A stretch of 64,000 nt of DNA from Archilochus colubris (taxonomy: Eukaryota > Chordata > Aves > Apodiformes > Trochilidae), in contig CM041085.1 of the NCBI GenBank assembly GCA_023079485.1, positions 34,209,121-34,273,120 on the forward strand, read 5' to 3'. Under the pieces are notes generated by a model. That model was not told where the DNA came from. It saw only the letters and a program-made list of their open reading frames with translations, and searched no databases. Shown in pieces: positions 12,201 to 24,143 of this stretch. A program made the translations under genes and the position numbers. Numbering within the stretch: the first letter of the stretch is position 1; the number at the start of each line of letters is the position of its first letter.

Positions 12201-12366
12201 CAAAAAAAACAAAACAAACAAACAAACAAACAAAAAAAACAAAAACCCCAAAAACAAAACAAAAACCCCAGAAAAAAACCCAAAAAACAAAAAAACCCCC
12301 CAAAAAAAAACAAAAAAACCCCAAACAAACCAAAAAACAAACAAAAAAAACCCACACCAAAAAAAA
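12201..12366. repeat. A/C-rich low-complexity tract (G/T-rich on the transcript strand)
   Basis: About 165 bases are almost purely A and C, starting with CAAA repeats and continuing as runs of A split by C runs of 3 to 6 (for example 12,246-12,249, 12,266-12,269, 12,296-12,301, 12,319-12,322). On the UTRN transcript strand this is T runs with G tracts. The long open frames here on both strands are artefacts of the composition. Confidence 0.95.
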
Positions 12367-13771
12367 GTAGCAACTTTCAGCCTATTGCCAGAACAGAGAC
12401 ACTACATGGGAAGCAGAGAGAATTAAAGTATAGATGGAGTATTGACTTGCAGTCTTTGACACTATCTCAGAACTTGCACAAGCTGTCTGTGGAATCCCAG
12501 GCAAGAGGCAGAACCTTACCCTGGTGTTTCAGAATGAAAACATCAGATTTAGAAAATTTCAGCAAACAGGATTTCAGCTCTAAAACCTGTACTGTGGAAT
12601 GCACATTCTCTGGCCTTGGATTCCTAAGCAATTTCATCACTGCCAAAAGTGAAAATTAATCTAAGCCTTGTTCTTAAAAAAACAGGATCAATTCAAATAG
12701 AAGGAAAAAAAAAATTCAATAAAGAGCAAATAGGTGTACTGTCACTAACTAAACCACAGCAAATTCTGAAGGAGAAGAAAACAGTTAAAATAGCCTCCCA
12801 TTGACAAAAAATTAAGTTCTGATTCCCATTTAAATATCCATAGGCATGGGACTGAATAGCACTCCACAAGGGAATTTTCAGAGGATCAAAGAAGAGCCAT
12901 GAAATGAGCTGGCCTTCTGTCAGTCAAAGCTGCCATGTGACCAAACCAAGTGCTTCCACCAGTTGTTTCTCCCAGTTATATGGCTTTGGAAGTTTTTACC
13001 TTACAGTAATTCAAACTGTACTGTAAACTGAAACCTTTACCTGACATTTCTATCAGTTCTTCAGCAATAAACAATCCGCAGAGAAATTATGGCTCAAAAA
13101 ATACACAACAACTCAACACATCGTTATATGTAAACTGTATTTACGAAGTAATAACTGATTCAAAAATACTAATAAAGCCTCAAGTGATGTGTGGCATGGA
13201 AAAGTAAGGCATGTTTTCTGTAACATCATGTAATAATTACCAAAATACACAATACCAGTAAAAGTATTCTAAAGTATACATACTCAGAACAGTCATAACA
13301 TAATCATAGCCTGTAATCTGGCACATCCCTAAAGTACACCCTATAATCTGGCAGACAGATGTTATTCATAAAGCTTTCTATATTGATGTAATTGAATTAT
13401 GCAGGCCCTGTGCAATGTTATATAGATATAGATGGCCTAACAGTTTAGTTATTGAGCATTTTTATTACACACAGAATAAAGTATTAATGCTCTTCCATTT
13501 GGGGCCATTAGCAAAAGCTTCCTTGAATTCTTCAGAAGCAAAATGAAAGCTAAGAGGAAAAAAAAGTCTCCTTATTATTCTGTGCTCTTGCTATTCAGCT
13601 GTAAAATATTAACAGAGCTGGGTATCTTGTACACTACACTTAAAAACCTTCAGAAGACAACACCACTGGTGTGAATGTTCATAATGAATTTTTTAATCCA
13701 AGTCCAAGGAGAAAGTGCCTGAAAAGCAATTCAGATTCCAAGTGGCTTCAAAGTTGAAATTTCCAAAAGGA

Positions 13772-13799
13772 ATTATGTATGACTAATGTCATACATAAT
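13772..13799. repeat. Perfect 12-bp inverted repeat, 4-base loop
   Basis: ATTATGTATGAC and its exact complement GTCATACATAAT are separated by TAAT. Confidence 0.97.
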
Positions 13800-14220
13800 G
13801 TCATGCCATACAAAGCTATGAAAAAGAATTTCATATGCACACTTCAATTTTACAAGGTTCTCTTAATCTTCCATATTTTCATGTCTAGTATTATTATTTC
13901 TGTATGGGCCAGAGACACATAGATTTTCAAACTAAATTATCCACCTTAAATATGTTTTTCTAGTTCCTGAAACATGGTTTCAAAAACGCTGCTTGTTTGC
14001 ATAATCACTTTTAACACCATGGAATGATGTTTTGTAGAGTGCACAGCACTGGTCATAAAATTATTCTTTCTGGTGAATAAAAAGAATGTCAGCTTCACTC
14101 AAAGCCTCCCAAAATGAGCAGAAAAATGACCAGAAATCAGTGATTTTTCAGTCAGCTCCAAACAACAACAAACTAAAACCAGAACACAAGTATCAGGAGG
14201 GATTAAGTTAAACAGCAATA

Positions 14221-14244
14221 GATATATAGATATATAGATATATA
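14221..14244. repeat. Tandem octamer (GATATATA)3 at the exon 21 donor
   Basis: Three perfect copies of GATATATA end immediately beside CTTACC, the complement of the exon 21 splice donor. On the transcript the repeat starts at intron position +6. Confidence 0.97.
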
Positions 14245-14249
14245 CTTAC

Positions 14250-14430
14250 CTTTCTTCAGCTGCTTGTGATGTTCCTCTAGTTTCTGACAAGTCAACTTGA
14301 AATGACTGAGTAAACCATTCAAGCTCTCCTGAATGAAGTTTGGAGGCATGGGTTGAGAGGTGAGTGTATTGCAGGTGGCTTTCAGGTGTTCCAGCTGTGG
14401 ACTCAGACTTACAAGATGAGTTAACTCCCT
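14250..14430 (-). CDS. UTRN: Utrophin exon 21 (spectrin repeat 5)
   Basis: This 181-bp exon has 60 codons plus one base of a glutamate codon. The protein RELTHLVSLSPQLEHLKATC, NTLTSQPMPPNFIQESLNGL and LSHFKLTCQKLEEHHKQLKK covers helices B and C of spectrin-like repeat 5. The acceptor is CTTTCACAG and the donor AAAG|GTAAG. Three perfect copies of an 8-bp AT-rich unit begin at intron position +6. The length equals dystrophin exon 21. Confidence 0.95.
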
Positions 14431-14677
14431 CTGTGAAAGATAAAAACATAATAAAATCTCACACAAAGACTTAAGTAACCTGCTGCAGCAAAGCTCCTAC
14501 ACATTACTAGGACAATGTTAAAGCACACAGGTACGAGTAACTTCCAGTCAAATTCAGGTCCCCTGGCTGCCTCAAAAATTTCGATTTAACTTACTGACTA
14601 GGCTAAGCCCCTCTGGGATATTCTGTGCTCCTAACAGCTTTCAATCAAAATTAGTAAGTTTTGTCAGACTGACTTAC

Positions 14678-14913
14678 CTGACATAAGTCTTGCAGGACCG
14701 CTGAGGGCTGAGATGCCAAAGAAGCATCATTTTTAAGCCAGCTATCCTTCTCAACTACAGTCTTCTCAAGCTCACACATTTCCTTAAAATAAGCATTTAT
14801 ATCTTCCTGGTACTTTATTTTTCTGGACACTTCTTCCAGATGATGATGCACTTCTTTCCACTCTGAGAATATTTTCTCCATCACTGTTTTTATATCCATT
14901 GTAGAAAGTCCCT
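14678..14913 (-). CDS. UTRN: Utrophin exon 20 (repeat 4 end, repeat 5 start)
   Basis: This 236-bp exon finishes the glutamate codon and adds 78 codons in phase 0. GLSTMDIKTVMEKIFSEWKE then VHHHLEEVSRKIKYQEDINA is helix C of repeat 4. YFKEMCELEKTVVEKDSWLK begins repeat 5. YQEDINAYF is closely conserved with mammals. The acceptor is CTTTTTAG and the donor CAG|GTAAGT. It is six bases shorter than dystrophin exon 20. Confidence 0.96.
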
Positions 14914-16639
14914 CTAAAAAGATAATTTAAATTATTGGTACATGCACTGCAACACATTACAATTAACAGGTATTTAACTGTTCTTCTCTTCAGATATAGG
15001 TGCATATTTGAATTAATGTGCAAAATGCTTTGATTTCAAGTCACTATCCATAAAATTGTACTTATTAATAACAGTAAAGATTTTATTTCCACATTAATAG
15101 TAAAATGAAGAGTGAGAATTCAACAGTAAGCTGACTCTTGACCATGATGATTTGTGTCTAAATGCTGATATATAGATTTAAGTAAAATAAGTTTTATTTA
15201 TGTAGGCTTTTTTATTATTATTATTATTCTAGACTCCACAAAGAAAGAGGGAAGCAGGAAGCTGAAAGGTTGCAATCAATCCATTGGAAAGGTAGATGGA
15301 AATCCAGTCAGCCCGGGAGAAGTAGAAAGCAATGGCTAACGTTGCATGCAGATATGATGAATAACTAGGTAATATGTATAGCTAGAAAAGTAATATGACA
15401 AAACACAGGGTTATTTCCCACTCAGAGTAACTATGTGAAGCACTTGCTACACCAGCTTTTTGACAAAATATTGCATTACTTGATGATGCCACAGGAGCAG
15501 TGAACAGACCTCCCACCCGTTCCTTTGTTACTTCCTCAGATGCCAAAAGTAATTGACTTTTTTGCTATATATGAAGAAATTCCAGTGCAACGTGCACTCA
15601 ACAGGGAGGAAAGAGGGAGGATCTCCATCCAGACACACAGAAAAAGAGCAGCTACAAATTTTTATAATCTAAACTCCAGGTCAAATCAGTGGCTTCCAGC
15701 CATCAGCTTCGAAGCATTGGTACCCACTGTAAAAAGCTTCTACTGTATCAGGCAAGGAGGGGAAGATTAGAGACACTTAGCAGATTGAGGCATCCAGGCA
15801 AAAGGACTGGCCAGAAAAAAATGTGACAGCTGGGAAATCCAATGGAAGTCAACATCTCCCAGAAGGGATGCTAGTCACTATGCAGGACAGTGATACCATT
15901 TTTTCACCTGTCTGAATGCTACCAGTCACAACAACTTAATCAGAAGCCACAGCATATATAATAGGCTGTCTCTGGACTATATGAACAGTTCTTTTATGAG
16001 GAAAGTCACATTTCAGTGATAGAGCTTTGTCAGATTATGAACAAGATTTTGGCAAGGCATAAAGATTCAACTTCCACTGATGTTCATTATAAGTTTCCAA
16101 GGATAAGTATTTTATTTGACAATCATTTTCTCAAGAATGTTGGCTTCTCTCTCTTGCCTTTGAACCATAAATTCTGACTACACCATCAAAACAGTTTTCA
16201 CAGGAACAGAGGAAACTACAAATAAAGATATACATCCATTTATCAAGCATAAATTTGACATCTAAATTTCAGTTCTAAGATAGTTACATTTTTTAATTTT
16301 ATACTTAAAATCTCCACACACAAATTCAAATTAAACTAAGCCCTTTCCTTCAAAAACATTTTACTTTTACTAACATTTGAAGAATTTTATTTCAATAATA
16401 GTAACCTTTAAAAGGCTGCAAATGAACACATACATTAAACAAGAATATTAATTTTCTTTAAGCTTTAATAGAAACAAAACACCTATCAGTAACTAATAAC
16501 AGTAACAATGACCAGTGTCTCTGAAAAGAAAAAGAAAATGGCAGAAGATGAAAGGGACATTGTCATACTTAAATGAAGGCAGAGAAATTCAGTATTATAT
16601 GATTAAATCACAAAATAGAAAAACCTTAAAGTTGCATAC
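14914..16639 (-). other. UTRN intron 19
   Basis: This 1.7-kb intron contains a (TTA)n microsatellite at 15,212-15,228. Nothing else is recognised. Confidence 0.85.
15212..15228. repeat. (TTA)n microsatellite
   Basis: About five to six TTA units follow a short T run. Confidence 0.9.
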
Positions 16640-16727
16640 CCTTTCCCATTTGATCCAAAAGAATATGTCCACTTCGTTTCAGTTCATCTACCTTTTGGCT
16701 TTTTTCAACCCTTTCTTTTTCAATCAC
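16640..16727 (-). CDS. UTRN: Utrophin exon 19 (spectrin repeat 4)
   Basis: This 88-bp exon has 29 codons plus one base of a glutamate codon. The protein VIEKERVEKSQKVDELKRSG then HILLDQMGK is helix B of spectrin-like repeat 4 and aligns with the human ELNQTGQILVEQMGKE stretch. The acceptor is TTTGTAG and the donor AAGG|GTATGC. The length equals dystrophin exon 19. Divergence from mammals is higher than average, but frame and length hold. Confidence 0.94.
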
Positions 16728-18428
16728 CTACAAAGTGAACCCCAAAAGAAGACAGTTTGAGAGGGTAATTTTTCTTGACCTCCCCACCCACCTCAGGTAA
16801 CATGTATTTACACATTACTACCCAAAACAAATTCCAGTTTTGTTTTATAGAGCACTTTCTATCATGCATGTTAGATCTGTTTATTCAGAAAAAAACTGCA
16901 ACGAGTTTGCTGTCACAAGTACCAGGCAAGCAAGAGACTAATGCAAGAAGAATAAAATTCTGTTAAAAGGGTTGACAGTCCTGCAATGGCAAAACAGATA
17001 TTGGGACACTAGCTAAAATAAGCAATTCGTGACCAAAAATTGTAATTACTTTATGTGAACCAGCTAAGAAAAGGCTCTTTTTAAATAGTCCTTTCACCTC
17101 TAATTTCTACTGAAATTTCCAAAAAGAAAACTGTTCATGAGAAGTTCAGCTATAGCCCACTAGTAATCCACTGTCCTAAGGTCTAGTGCTTCACTCTCCT
17201 TTATAAAGAAATGGTGCAGGAAATCCTATGTGACTATCATGATTTTCAGAGGAAAAAGGTTTTCCCTCAAGACATACGTATTGGTGAACATTCTTGTGTG
17301 AGCCAAGAGGTAGAATACATTCAGAGAGAAGATGAGTTTCTTGGCCACAAGACCAAAACTCAAATATCCTCTGAGATTACAACAAAGCATCTCAAAATTC
17401 AAATGTTTTCAGAAGTAATGTTCAAAGGTCATTACCCTGGTTTAGACACGCTATAGAAAATTCCAAAGCATCATGCATTTATTTGCAGAGTTTGGCAGAA
17501 CAGCACTGTCCTATCCCCTTAGAGCCAAATAATTTGAAAACAGTGAAGTTCATGGGAACTCAATGTTCATCTTAGAGCATATTTTATAAAGGGCTACAAA
17601 CACTCAAAGTTCTATAAATAAACTACTGGGAGGGTTGTTTTGGCATTTATTTCCAACTGCCATTCCAAACATTCCTACTGGTACCATTTTGGACTAGAGC
17701 ACCAAGAAGAAGTCTTGTTAAAGATATTTTTAAGTATTGTCCTTGATTTCTAAAGAATCAAACCTAGTAGATCCTGCTAAAGCTCCAGGAAGCCTTCATT
17801 AACAAAGCATGTTCAAGAACTTAAGAAAAAGGCAAGAACACAACCCTGAAACAGAAGGAAGATTAAAGGTTTATCTCATGGCTCCCACAGGATCCTGTAA
17901 AATTAAGTATTCTGTCTTGCAGGTAAGTAATACTATATCTAAGTTGTAGCTATCTAGTTTTCTTCAAAATTAATACAGAAAATAACATGTTGAGACATTT
18001 TAACAACAGACTACTTTAGGCTACAGAATGTCACAGCATGATTCAAGGGAGTCTTTGAGAAGCCCACTGGTCCATCTTTGTCAAAATTATAAAAATGATG
18101 TCAATCAAGTCCATCTCCAGCTGTGAAACAAAGCCAAAATATGCTGCTTAGTGGAAAAGATACTAATCTTGAATACAGACATCTATCAGAAATCCACAGC
18201 AGACATCAGTAATGTATTTTTTAAATCTCCTGTGGATTCTGCAATAAACACCAGCAAAAGTCTGTGTCCAGCTGGTTAGAGATCTCCACATGTGTCCAGC
18301 TCTGAAACCGTTTAACTAAAGGACTTAATCCCCTCGAAGCACACAGAGCAGCCCACAAGTTGAGCTGACAGCCAGAAGGGAGACAAAATATGCTGTTCTC
18401 CAGAACACTCTCTATGTCCCCATTTTAC
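16728..18428 (-). other. UTRN intron 18
   Basis: This 1.7-kb intron is AT-rich. I see no repeat element or conserved structure in it. Confidence 0.85.
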
Positions 18429-18552
18429 CTTCAACTTTTCTTTCATGTTTGAAGTCTCCCTCATCTTCTTATATTCTTTGATGTCTGCAGCCTGAATGGC
18501 AGATCTGGATTTTGAAATCCAGTTCAAGAGCTCAGTACATTCAGCATCAAAC
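18429..18552 (-). CDS. UTRN: Utrophin exon 18 (spectrin repeat 4 start)
   Basis: This 124-bp exon supplies the last base of the split lysine and 41 codons in phase 0: [41 protein letters not shown]. It is helix A of spectrin-like repeat 4, with W in [12 protein letters not shown]. The acceptor is TTAAACCAG and the donor AAG|GTAAAA. The length equals dystrophin exon 18. Confidence 0.96.
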
Positions 18553-20658
18553 CTGGTTTAAAAGGTGAGACAGTTTTGTTTTAGGGTTGGGTTTTTTTTG
18601 TCAGTTTTCTCTGTTCAGTCACTCAAAAATCAGAAGTCTTAAAGTTCAGCTCTCAATCCCAAAACAGCAAAGCTGCACACAAGGTTCACGCTTCTTTTAT
18701 TACTGATCACAGACAATGGACAGAGACAGACTTTCAAAAACCTCTCATAGTAAAAATTATGTCCATGGTATAATTTTTTAGGAGAAGATTGAGAAAGCAT
18801 GGTGCACTTTATTTCTTAATTTTTTTATACATATCTTCATGCAAACTACTATTGTTTCATTTACTATGTCACAAAAGATCTCTCAATGCTGAGCACGTTG
18901 AATGTAAAAAAAACTAGGCCTCAGGAACAAGACAACAAGAATTACAGTTCTAGATTTCATAAAAATCTGCAACGCTGGTCTGAAGAAAAACCTAGCAGCT
19001 TAAGGAGCCATGGCAGTGACAGCTGACAAACCTTGAATGTATAGCTGACTGAAGATGAATTTATAGCACAGCATTTTTGGCAGCAGTTGGACATGTCTAT
19101 ACTAACAGAACTTTCCTTTGCCTGAAATCTCCAAGCTAAAACCCACTACCATTACCACCAAAAAACCAAAAAGTCCACAACTCCCAAATTAACTAATACT
19201 GCACAGAACTTGAGAGAAGGATAGACATGCCTTACAGTCCAAAAGTCAGGCCATATTATAATTACACTACTCAGTACAGTTTTAATTCTAACATGGAATA
19301 ACAGCATACCAACAAATGCAAAGTCAGTATTAGTCACTGAAAGTTTTTATGGGAAAACCAGCAGAATTCTACTTACAGAATTCTAGTTACTGGCCATTTG
19401 CTGTTTTCAACATAAATAACTGGGATCAGGCAAAAGCATCAGAAAATTTAACCTATTTTAGCTGACTCCATCCTTAATACAGTGTGAACTTTGGACAAAA
19501 AAGATGACAAATCAGATCACTTTTGCTTTCAAAGTCAAAAATAGTTTCCATGACTCATGAGAGAGAGAGAAGGGACAGATGGGCTGCCAAGTGAGTTACT
19601 GCCCTGGGACACCTATATGCACATACCAGTCCCACCAAGGATAAGAGGATATGACCAGGCACAGTGACTCTCTGCTATTGATGCAGCTCTCTGTTCTCTC
19701 CCTAAATGACTTACCAAAGGTTTAACTTAGTGACAACCTCAAAAAAATGCTCATTTTTTTCCTCAGGCAAGCACGAAATGCAAAACAGTGAGTATGCAGA
19801 ATTTACTTGATTTATCTTGAAACAATTCCCTTAGTTCTAGGCATACTTCTTAGTAAAGGTACTGCAATACATGTTACTAAACAGCCTTATTTTAATCAAA
19901 GGAAAAACCATGAGGGACTCTTAATAGGGATGAGGAGAGGTTTTAAGTTGAAAGAGGACAGGCTTAGATAAGGCAGAAATTCTTTACTGTGAGGGTGGTA
20001 AGACAGTGGCACAGGCTGCCCAGAGAAGTTGTGGCTGCCCCTTCCCTGGTCTAGTGGGAGGTGTCCCTGCCCATGTAAAGGACTTGGAACTAGATGATCT
20101 TTGAGGTGCCTTCCAACCCTAACATTCTGTGATTCTGTACACACTAATCAGTAGATCACTGCGGATGCAGTTGTGAAAGGAGACATCCCTGTACTAAACA
20201 CCAGGGAGATGGAATAGGTTTCTGAGCTTTCTTTGTGCGGCTTCTCTCATTTCTCCCATGTTTTATGTAGATTATAAATAATTAACAAACAAATCAAAGT
20301 ACTTGGCACTTTAACAAAATCATTTAACCAAAGATGAGAAAACGGTTTTCCAAAATAAATAATAATTCTATCTTTCAGCAAAGTAACAGAGGTACAAAGG
20401 ACTGAAGACCTGCTTCTTTGAAAAATGTAACACCAACAATCACATTTCCCTTTGAAATTAATGGATCCTGTAGGCTTTCTGTTGCTCTAAAAACAGAGCT
20501 ATAGATTATCATTCCCTTCCCATTCCCCAAACCCAACCTCACAACCACAGTTTAAGTACTCCTCATTTGCATGAAAGAAGAATCAAAAGCCATGACCAAG
20601 AGATGCGAATCTATGTGGTATCTAGTGAGTAAAGGAAAACACAGTGTCATATACTTAC
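18553..20658 (-). other. UTRN intron 17
   Basis: This 2.1-kb intron contains one CR1 3' fragment (19,890-20,139, plus orientation) and a short GA run (about 19,557-19,572). The remainder is unremarkable. Confidence 0.85.
19890..20139 (+). mobile_element. CR1 LINE 3' fragment
   Basis: This 5'-truncated CR1 ends in the diagnostic ACATTCTGTGATTCTGT. Upstream come GGCACAGGCTGCCCAGAGAAG and GATGATCTTTGAGGTGCCTTCCAACC, both standard in CR1 3' ends. It lies antisense to UTRN. No target-site duplication is visible, as is normal for CR1. Confidence 0.88.
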
Positions 20659-20825
20659 TTTTTCTTTGCTTCACTGTCCCCTGGGATCTGCCTTTTCTTT
20701 GGAGGTGGTGGGGGGGGCAACTCCTGTCTGGATTTCTTAACTACCACCTGTTCCTTCAATGATGTTTCTGCAGCAGTCTTCTGTGAAACTTGTGACATCC
20801 CTATGCTTCCTACAGCTTGTGTTAC
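20659..20825 (-). CDS. UTRN: Utrophin exon 17 (proline-rich linker after repeat 3)
   Basis: This 167-bp exon has 55 codons plus two bases of a split lysine. It is not spectrin-like. [15 protein letters not shown] and a serine/threonine-rich stretch lead into [20 protein letters not shown], a proline hinge that breaks the rod between repeats 3 and 4, as hinge 2 does in dystrophin. The six prolines include a run of eight C in the coding strand (20,710-20,717). The acceptor is TATAG and the donor AAAAA|GTAAGT. It is nine bases shorter than dystrophin exon 17. Its sequence diverges more from mammals than the repeat exons do. Confidence 0.95.
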
Positions 20826-22138
20826 CTATACAAAAATAATTTAGCAAAAGGGTTAAATGCCATTTGCAACACAAAATTAATTTATATTTGCTTACTTCCT
20901 TTTATTTATCAGCCATGAAAGTCCATTCATTCACTCCTCCAAATAAGCACACCTAGCCATCACGAAGAACCTTTATCACAGATGCACTCCAGAGAAAATC
21001 TTTATTAGTCTCATTTTACAGATGTGAACCACACAAAATTCTCAGTTTAACTAGAATGTCATGCCAGTCCAAGTGAACCTAAATCAACAAAATAAGCATT
21101 ACATCTATTTTCTTTCACAATTGCTTGGTTCACAAAAAACAACCTTAGGGTTTATTAACACACAATTCTATATTTTATACTTACACCCCATAAAACCAAG
21201 CCTGGCCCTCAGAAAGAGCCAACACAGAGGGGATTTGAGATAAAAACTCACTCAAATCAAGAGAAACCTTCCACACTCTTTAATGGGTTATATAGCAAGT
21301 CCCATGTGAATCAACTTGTAAGTTCTAAGTATATGCTTCATACTTAGGGGAAATCAAAAGAGGAAGATCTGGCACTCTCCAGTGCTTTTATTCAAACAGA
21401 AGAACAAATTAAATCCATAAGGCTGAAATGGACCTCTATTCAGACTGCACAATTCATTCAATATACACTACACAATAAATGTACTGTGAATCAGTGTCAC
21501 AGCCTTTGCCATAACAACATTTTTATACCACAAAAAGGAGAGGAGTCATAAAACTGTCAAACAATTCTCACAGAAGCCAGTGGGAGTTCTGTCTAAATAA
21601 AAACATTACCAAGCACTCGAAATACTAAAATAAACATTTAACAATTTAGCTTGGCGATCATAACCATTATATTTCAAACAAACAACTACTCTATTTTCAA
21701 CAGATGAGAAATCATACTCACAGAGCATAAATGCTTGTATGACTCCCATCTGTTTATCTATTCTGGGTTTGGGGTTTTGTCTTTGCTTTCTTTTAGGATC
21801 AGATTTAATCCAGTCCCAGCACTCTTACAGTGTTAAAAGGCATTTGCATTGACTGATAATACATGGCAAGCCTGCTTTACTCATCAGAAAAATGAAGCTT
21901 AATCTGTGTGAGAAAGGAGTAACAGTACTAGTCAGGTTAAAAACTTGGGGTTTCGAAGACCAAAAAATGCAGACAGCTTTGTCAGCAGGTAAAGTCAGCC
22001 CCACGTGAAAGAACACTTCCCTACCTCTCTAGACTCATGACAAGAACTTGCCTGGGCAATTTTGCTGACAGCATCAATGAGAACTGCATACATACAGATA
22101 TCTAAACAGTTAAAAAATAATACAGCTTTGTAAAGTAC
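20826..22138 (-). other. UTRN intron 16
   Basis: This 1.3-kb intron holds nothing I recognise. Confidence 0.85.
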
Positions 22139-22318
22139 CTGGTTAGAGTAATCCTCTAGCTTCTGAACCAAACCGTCCCACCTCTGAGTTAGTTCTTCTT
22201 GATCCTGATCAATTTTACTGGATGCTCTGCCATTCCCAAGGATCTGGGCGACATCCTGACTTAGCTCATTCAGCTGGTCCAGTGTTTGCCGTTTCATACC
22301 CATGTCCTCTTTCAAAAT
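22139..22318 (-). CDS. UTRN: Utrophin exon 16 of the rod (spectrin repeat 3)
   Basis: This 180-bp exon has 60 codons in phase 0. It starts [20 protein letters not shown] and ends [20 protein letters not shown], helices B and C of spectrin-like repeat 3, with the helix-C W in [13 protein letters not shown]. The acceptor is TACCTCAG and the donor CAG|GTACTT, weak at +4 to +6. The length equals dystrophin exon 16. Confidence 0.97.
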
Positions 22319-22868
22319 CTGAGGTACAAAGAAAACATTAAAAGACAACACAGATTATTCCACCATCACTTAGCTTTTAAAGCCACGGAGGGGGCAATGT
22401 CCTACCTGAGCCAGATGCATCACAGGTTTCAAACCAGTTCTCTTGTGTAACAAAACACACTCTTATAAAAAGCACATCACTGAAACAGCTCTTAACAGCA
22501 GTCAGCAACATGTCTTGAGTAACAGTTACATAGTAGTAGTTCAGGTACAAGCTGCACCTATTTACTTTTAAAAAATAAACCAAAAGCACAAATCCACACT
22601 TTGGAAAGTAGAGCTGACTGGTGGCCTGCAATACAACACTGCAAAAAACCCAGGATAACTATTTTGAAGTTCGGCACACCAACTTGGAATGGTAATGAAG
22701 TAAGTTGTATACATTTTTAAATTCAAGTGAAATAATCTGGCAAGGAAAGAATATTGTCTTGGCTTTAAAATGCTAGACATTCACAGCTCCTACTGGGGTC
22801 AAACTGGTAATTTGTCATTTATTTAGTCTATGAGACTTGACAGGATAGAGCAGGATAATGATACTCAC
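22319..22868 (-). other. UTRN intron 15
   Basis: This 550-bp intron shows no repeat and no structure of note. Confidence 0.85.
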
Positions 22869-22976
22869 AGCTAGTTTTCGAACATTCACACTAAGATCTG
22901 TTTGATCTTTGAAGTTTCTTGTCTGGACCTTACTCAAAGCCTCTTCTTTCTCAGTTAACCAAGCTTTCAACAAGCA
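22869..22976 (-). CDS. UTRN: Utrophin exon 15 (spectrin repeat 3 start)
   Basis: This 108-bp exon has 36 codons in phase 0. The protein [20 protein letters not shown] then [16 protein letters not shown] is helix A of spectrin-like repeat 3, with W in [12 protein letters not shown]. The acceptor is TGATTTACAG and the donor GCT|GTGAGT. The length equals dystrophin exon 15. It is preceded by intron 14, which holds three CR1 elements. Confidence 0.96.
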
Positions 22977-23599
22977 CTGTAAATCACAAGAAAAACAGCA
23001 CAAGAAAATTCCAAGTTTGTCAAACAGCTATTGACAATTCCTTTTCTAAGATCTCTGCAGAGATTTCAAAGCACAGCTCTAGTGTCTTTATAGGCTGGAA
23101 ATTCAGCTGACATTAACAGAAGTAGTACATAAAAGAGGACAAAAAACCATCAGATCAGAGAACTAAGTAATCCTTTCCAGCTAAAAAATTTCAACAAAAC
23201 TATGTATCTATATATGAGAAGAATTGCCAAAGTTATTTTTAGCTAGCAGATACCCACAATAAAGCTGATGAAGGACTTCTAACTTATATTAGAATTGAAT
23301 ATATCTAAACGGTAAGTATGCTTCCTTGATTTCTTCACCCATCCTCTGTGATTCAAAACCAGCTGTTGCAAACATTTTCTCACAGAAGCTGTACCACTGA
23401 TAATTCAGAGTTCTTTTAGTCCAGGCAGCTGGCCAAAGACTCAAATAGTCACCTCCTTGTTTACCCTACCTACTTCCAATTGCCAAAAAACTTCAACAAA
23501 TACTGCCTCATTAGCTGCTAGAAGCTGGTGTGGTCTACTCTGGACAGTACTGACTCAGGGATGTTTAACTTTTTCCACTTTTTCTAGGAAATCTATCCT

Positions 23600-24143
23600 G
23601 GGTCTCTCTTCTCACACCTTGAATACTGTTTTGAGCCTCCGACTAGAAGATCAACTTCGAAGAGCTGTAATGAGTCCAGAGAAGAGCAATGAAGCTGAAG
23701 GGTCTGAAGAATAAGACTTAATGAGTATTATCTGAGGGAACTGGGGTTGTTTAGCCTGGAGAAAAGGAGGCTGAGTGGGGGAGATCTTCTCACTCTCTAC
23801 AACTGTGAGGAGGTTGTAATGAAGTGGGGGTTGGTCTCTTCTCCCTAGTATCAAGCAACAAGACAAGAGGAAATGGATTCAAGTCACATCACGGGAGGTT
23901 TAGGTTGAATATTACAAGATATTTCTTCACTGAAAGAGCAATTAAACACTGGAATAATCTGTCCAGGGTGGTGATTGAATCGCTATCCCTGGAGATATTT
24001 AAAAGACATATCGATGTGGTGTTTAGGAACCTGGTTGAAGCACTGGACTTGGTGGAATTAGGTTAATGGTTGGCAGAGTTAAGTTATGATTGGACTCCAT
24101 TATCTTGAAGGTGTTCCCCAACCTAAATCATTCTATGATTCTC
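23600..24143 (+). mobile_element. CR1 LINE 3' fragment with ORF2 remnant
   Basis: It ends in ATCATTCTATGATTCT. The upstream part translates, with stops and frameshifts, into the end of the CR1 reverse-transcriptase ORF (wording like GNGFKSHHGRFRLNI and FFTERAIKHWNNLSR). It is antisense to UTRN and older than the other copies, judging by divergence from the usual CR1 wording. The left boundary is approximate. Confidence 0.88.

Larger units (their letters stand above)
11859..14249 (-). other. UTRN intron 21
   Basis: This 2.4-kb intron contains the long A/C low-complexity tract (12,201-12,366), an alternating AT patch (about 12,095-12,120), a perfect hairpin (13,772-13,799) and the octamer repeat at the exon 21 donor. 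The rest is unremarkable AT-rich sequence. Confidence 0.85.

Noticed and set aside
12082..12659. Several open frames of 60-150 codons around 12.1-12.7 kb
   Set aside because: They consist mainly of K/N/P/Q or F/G/V runs caused by the A/C low-complexity tract.
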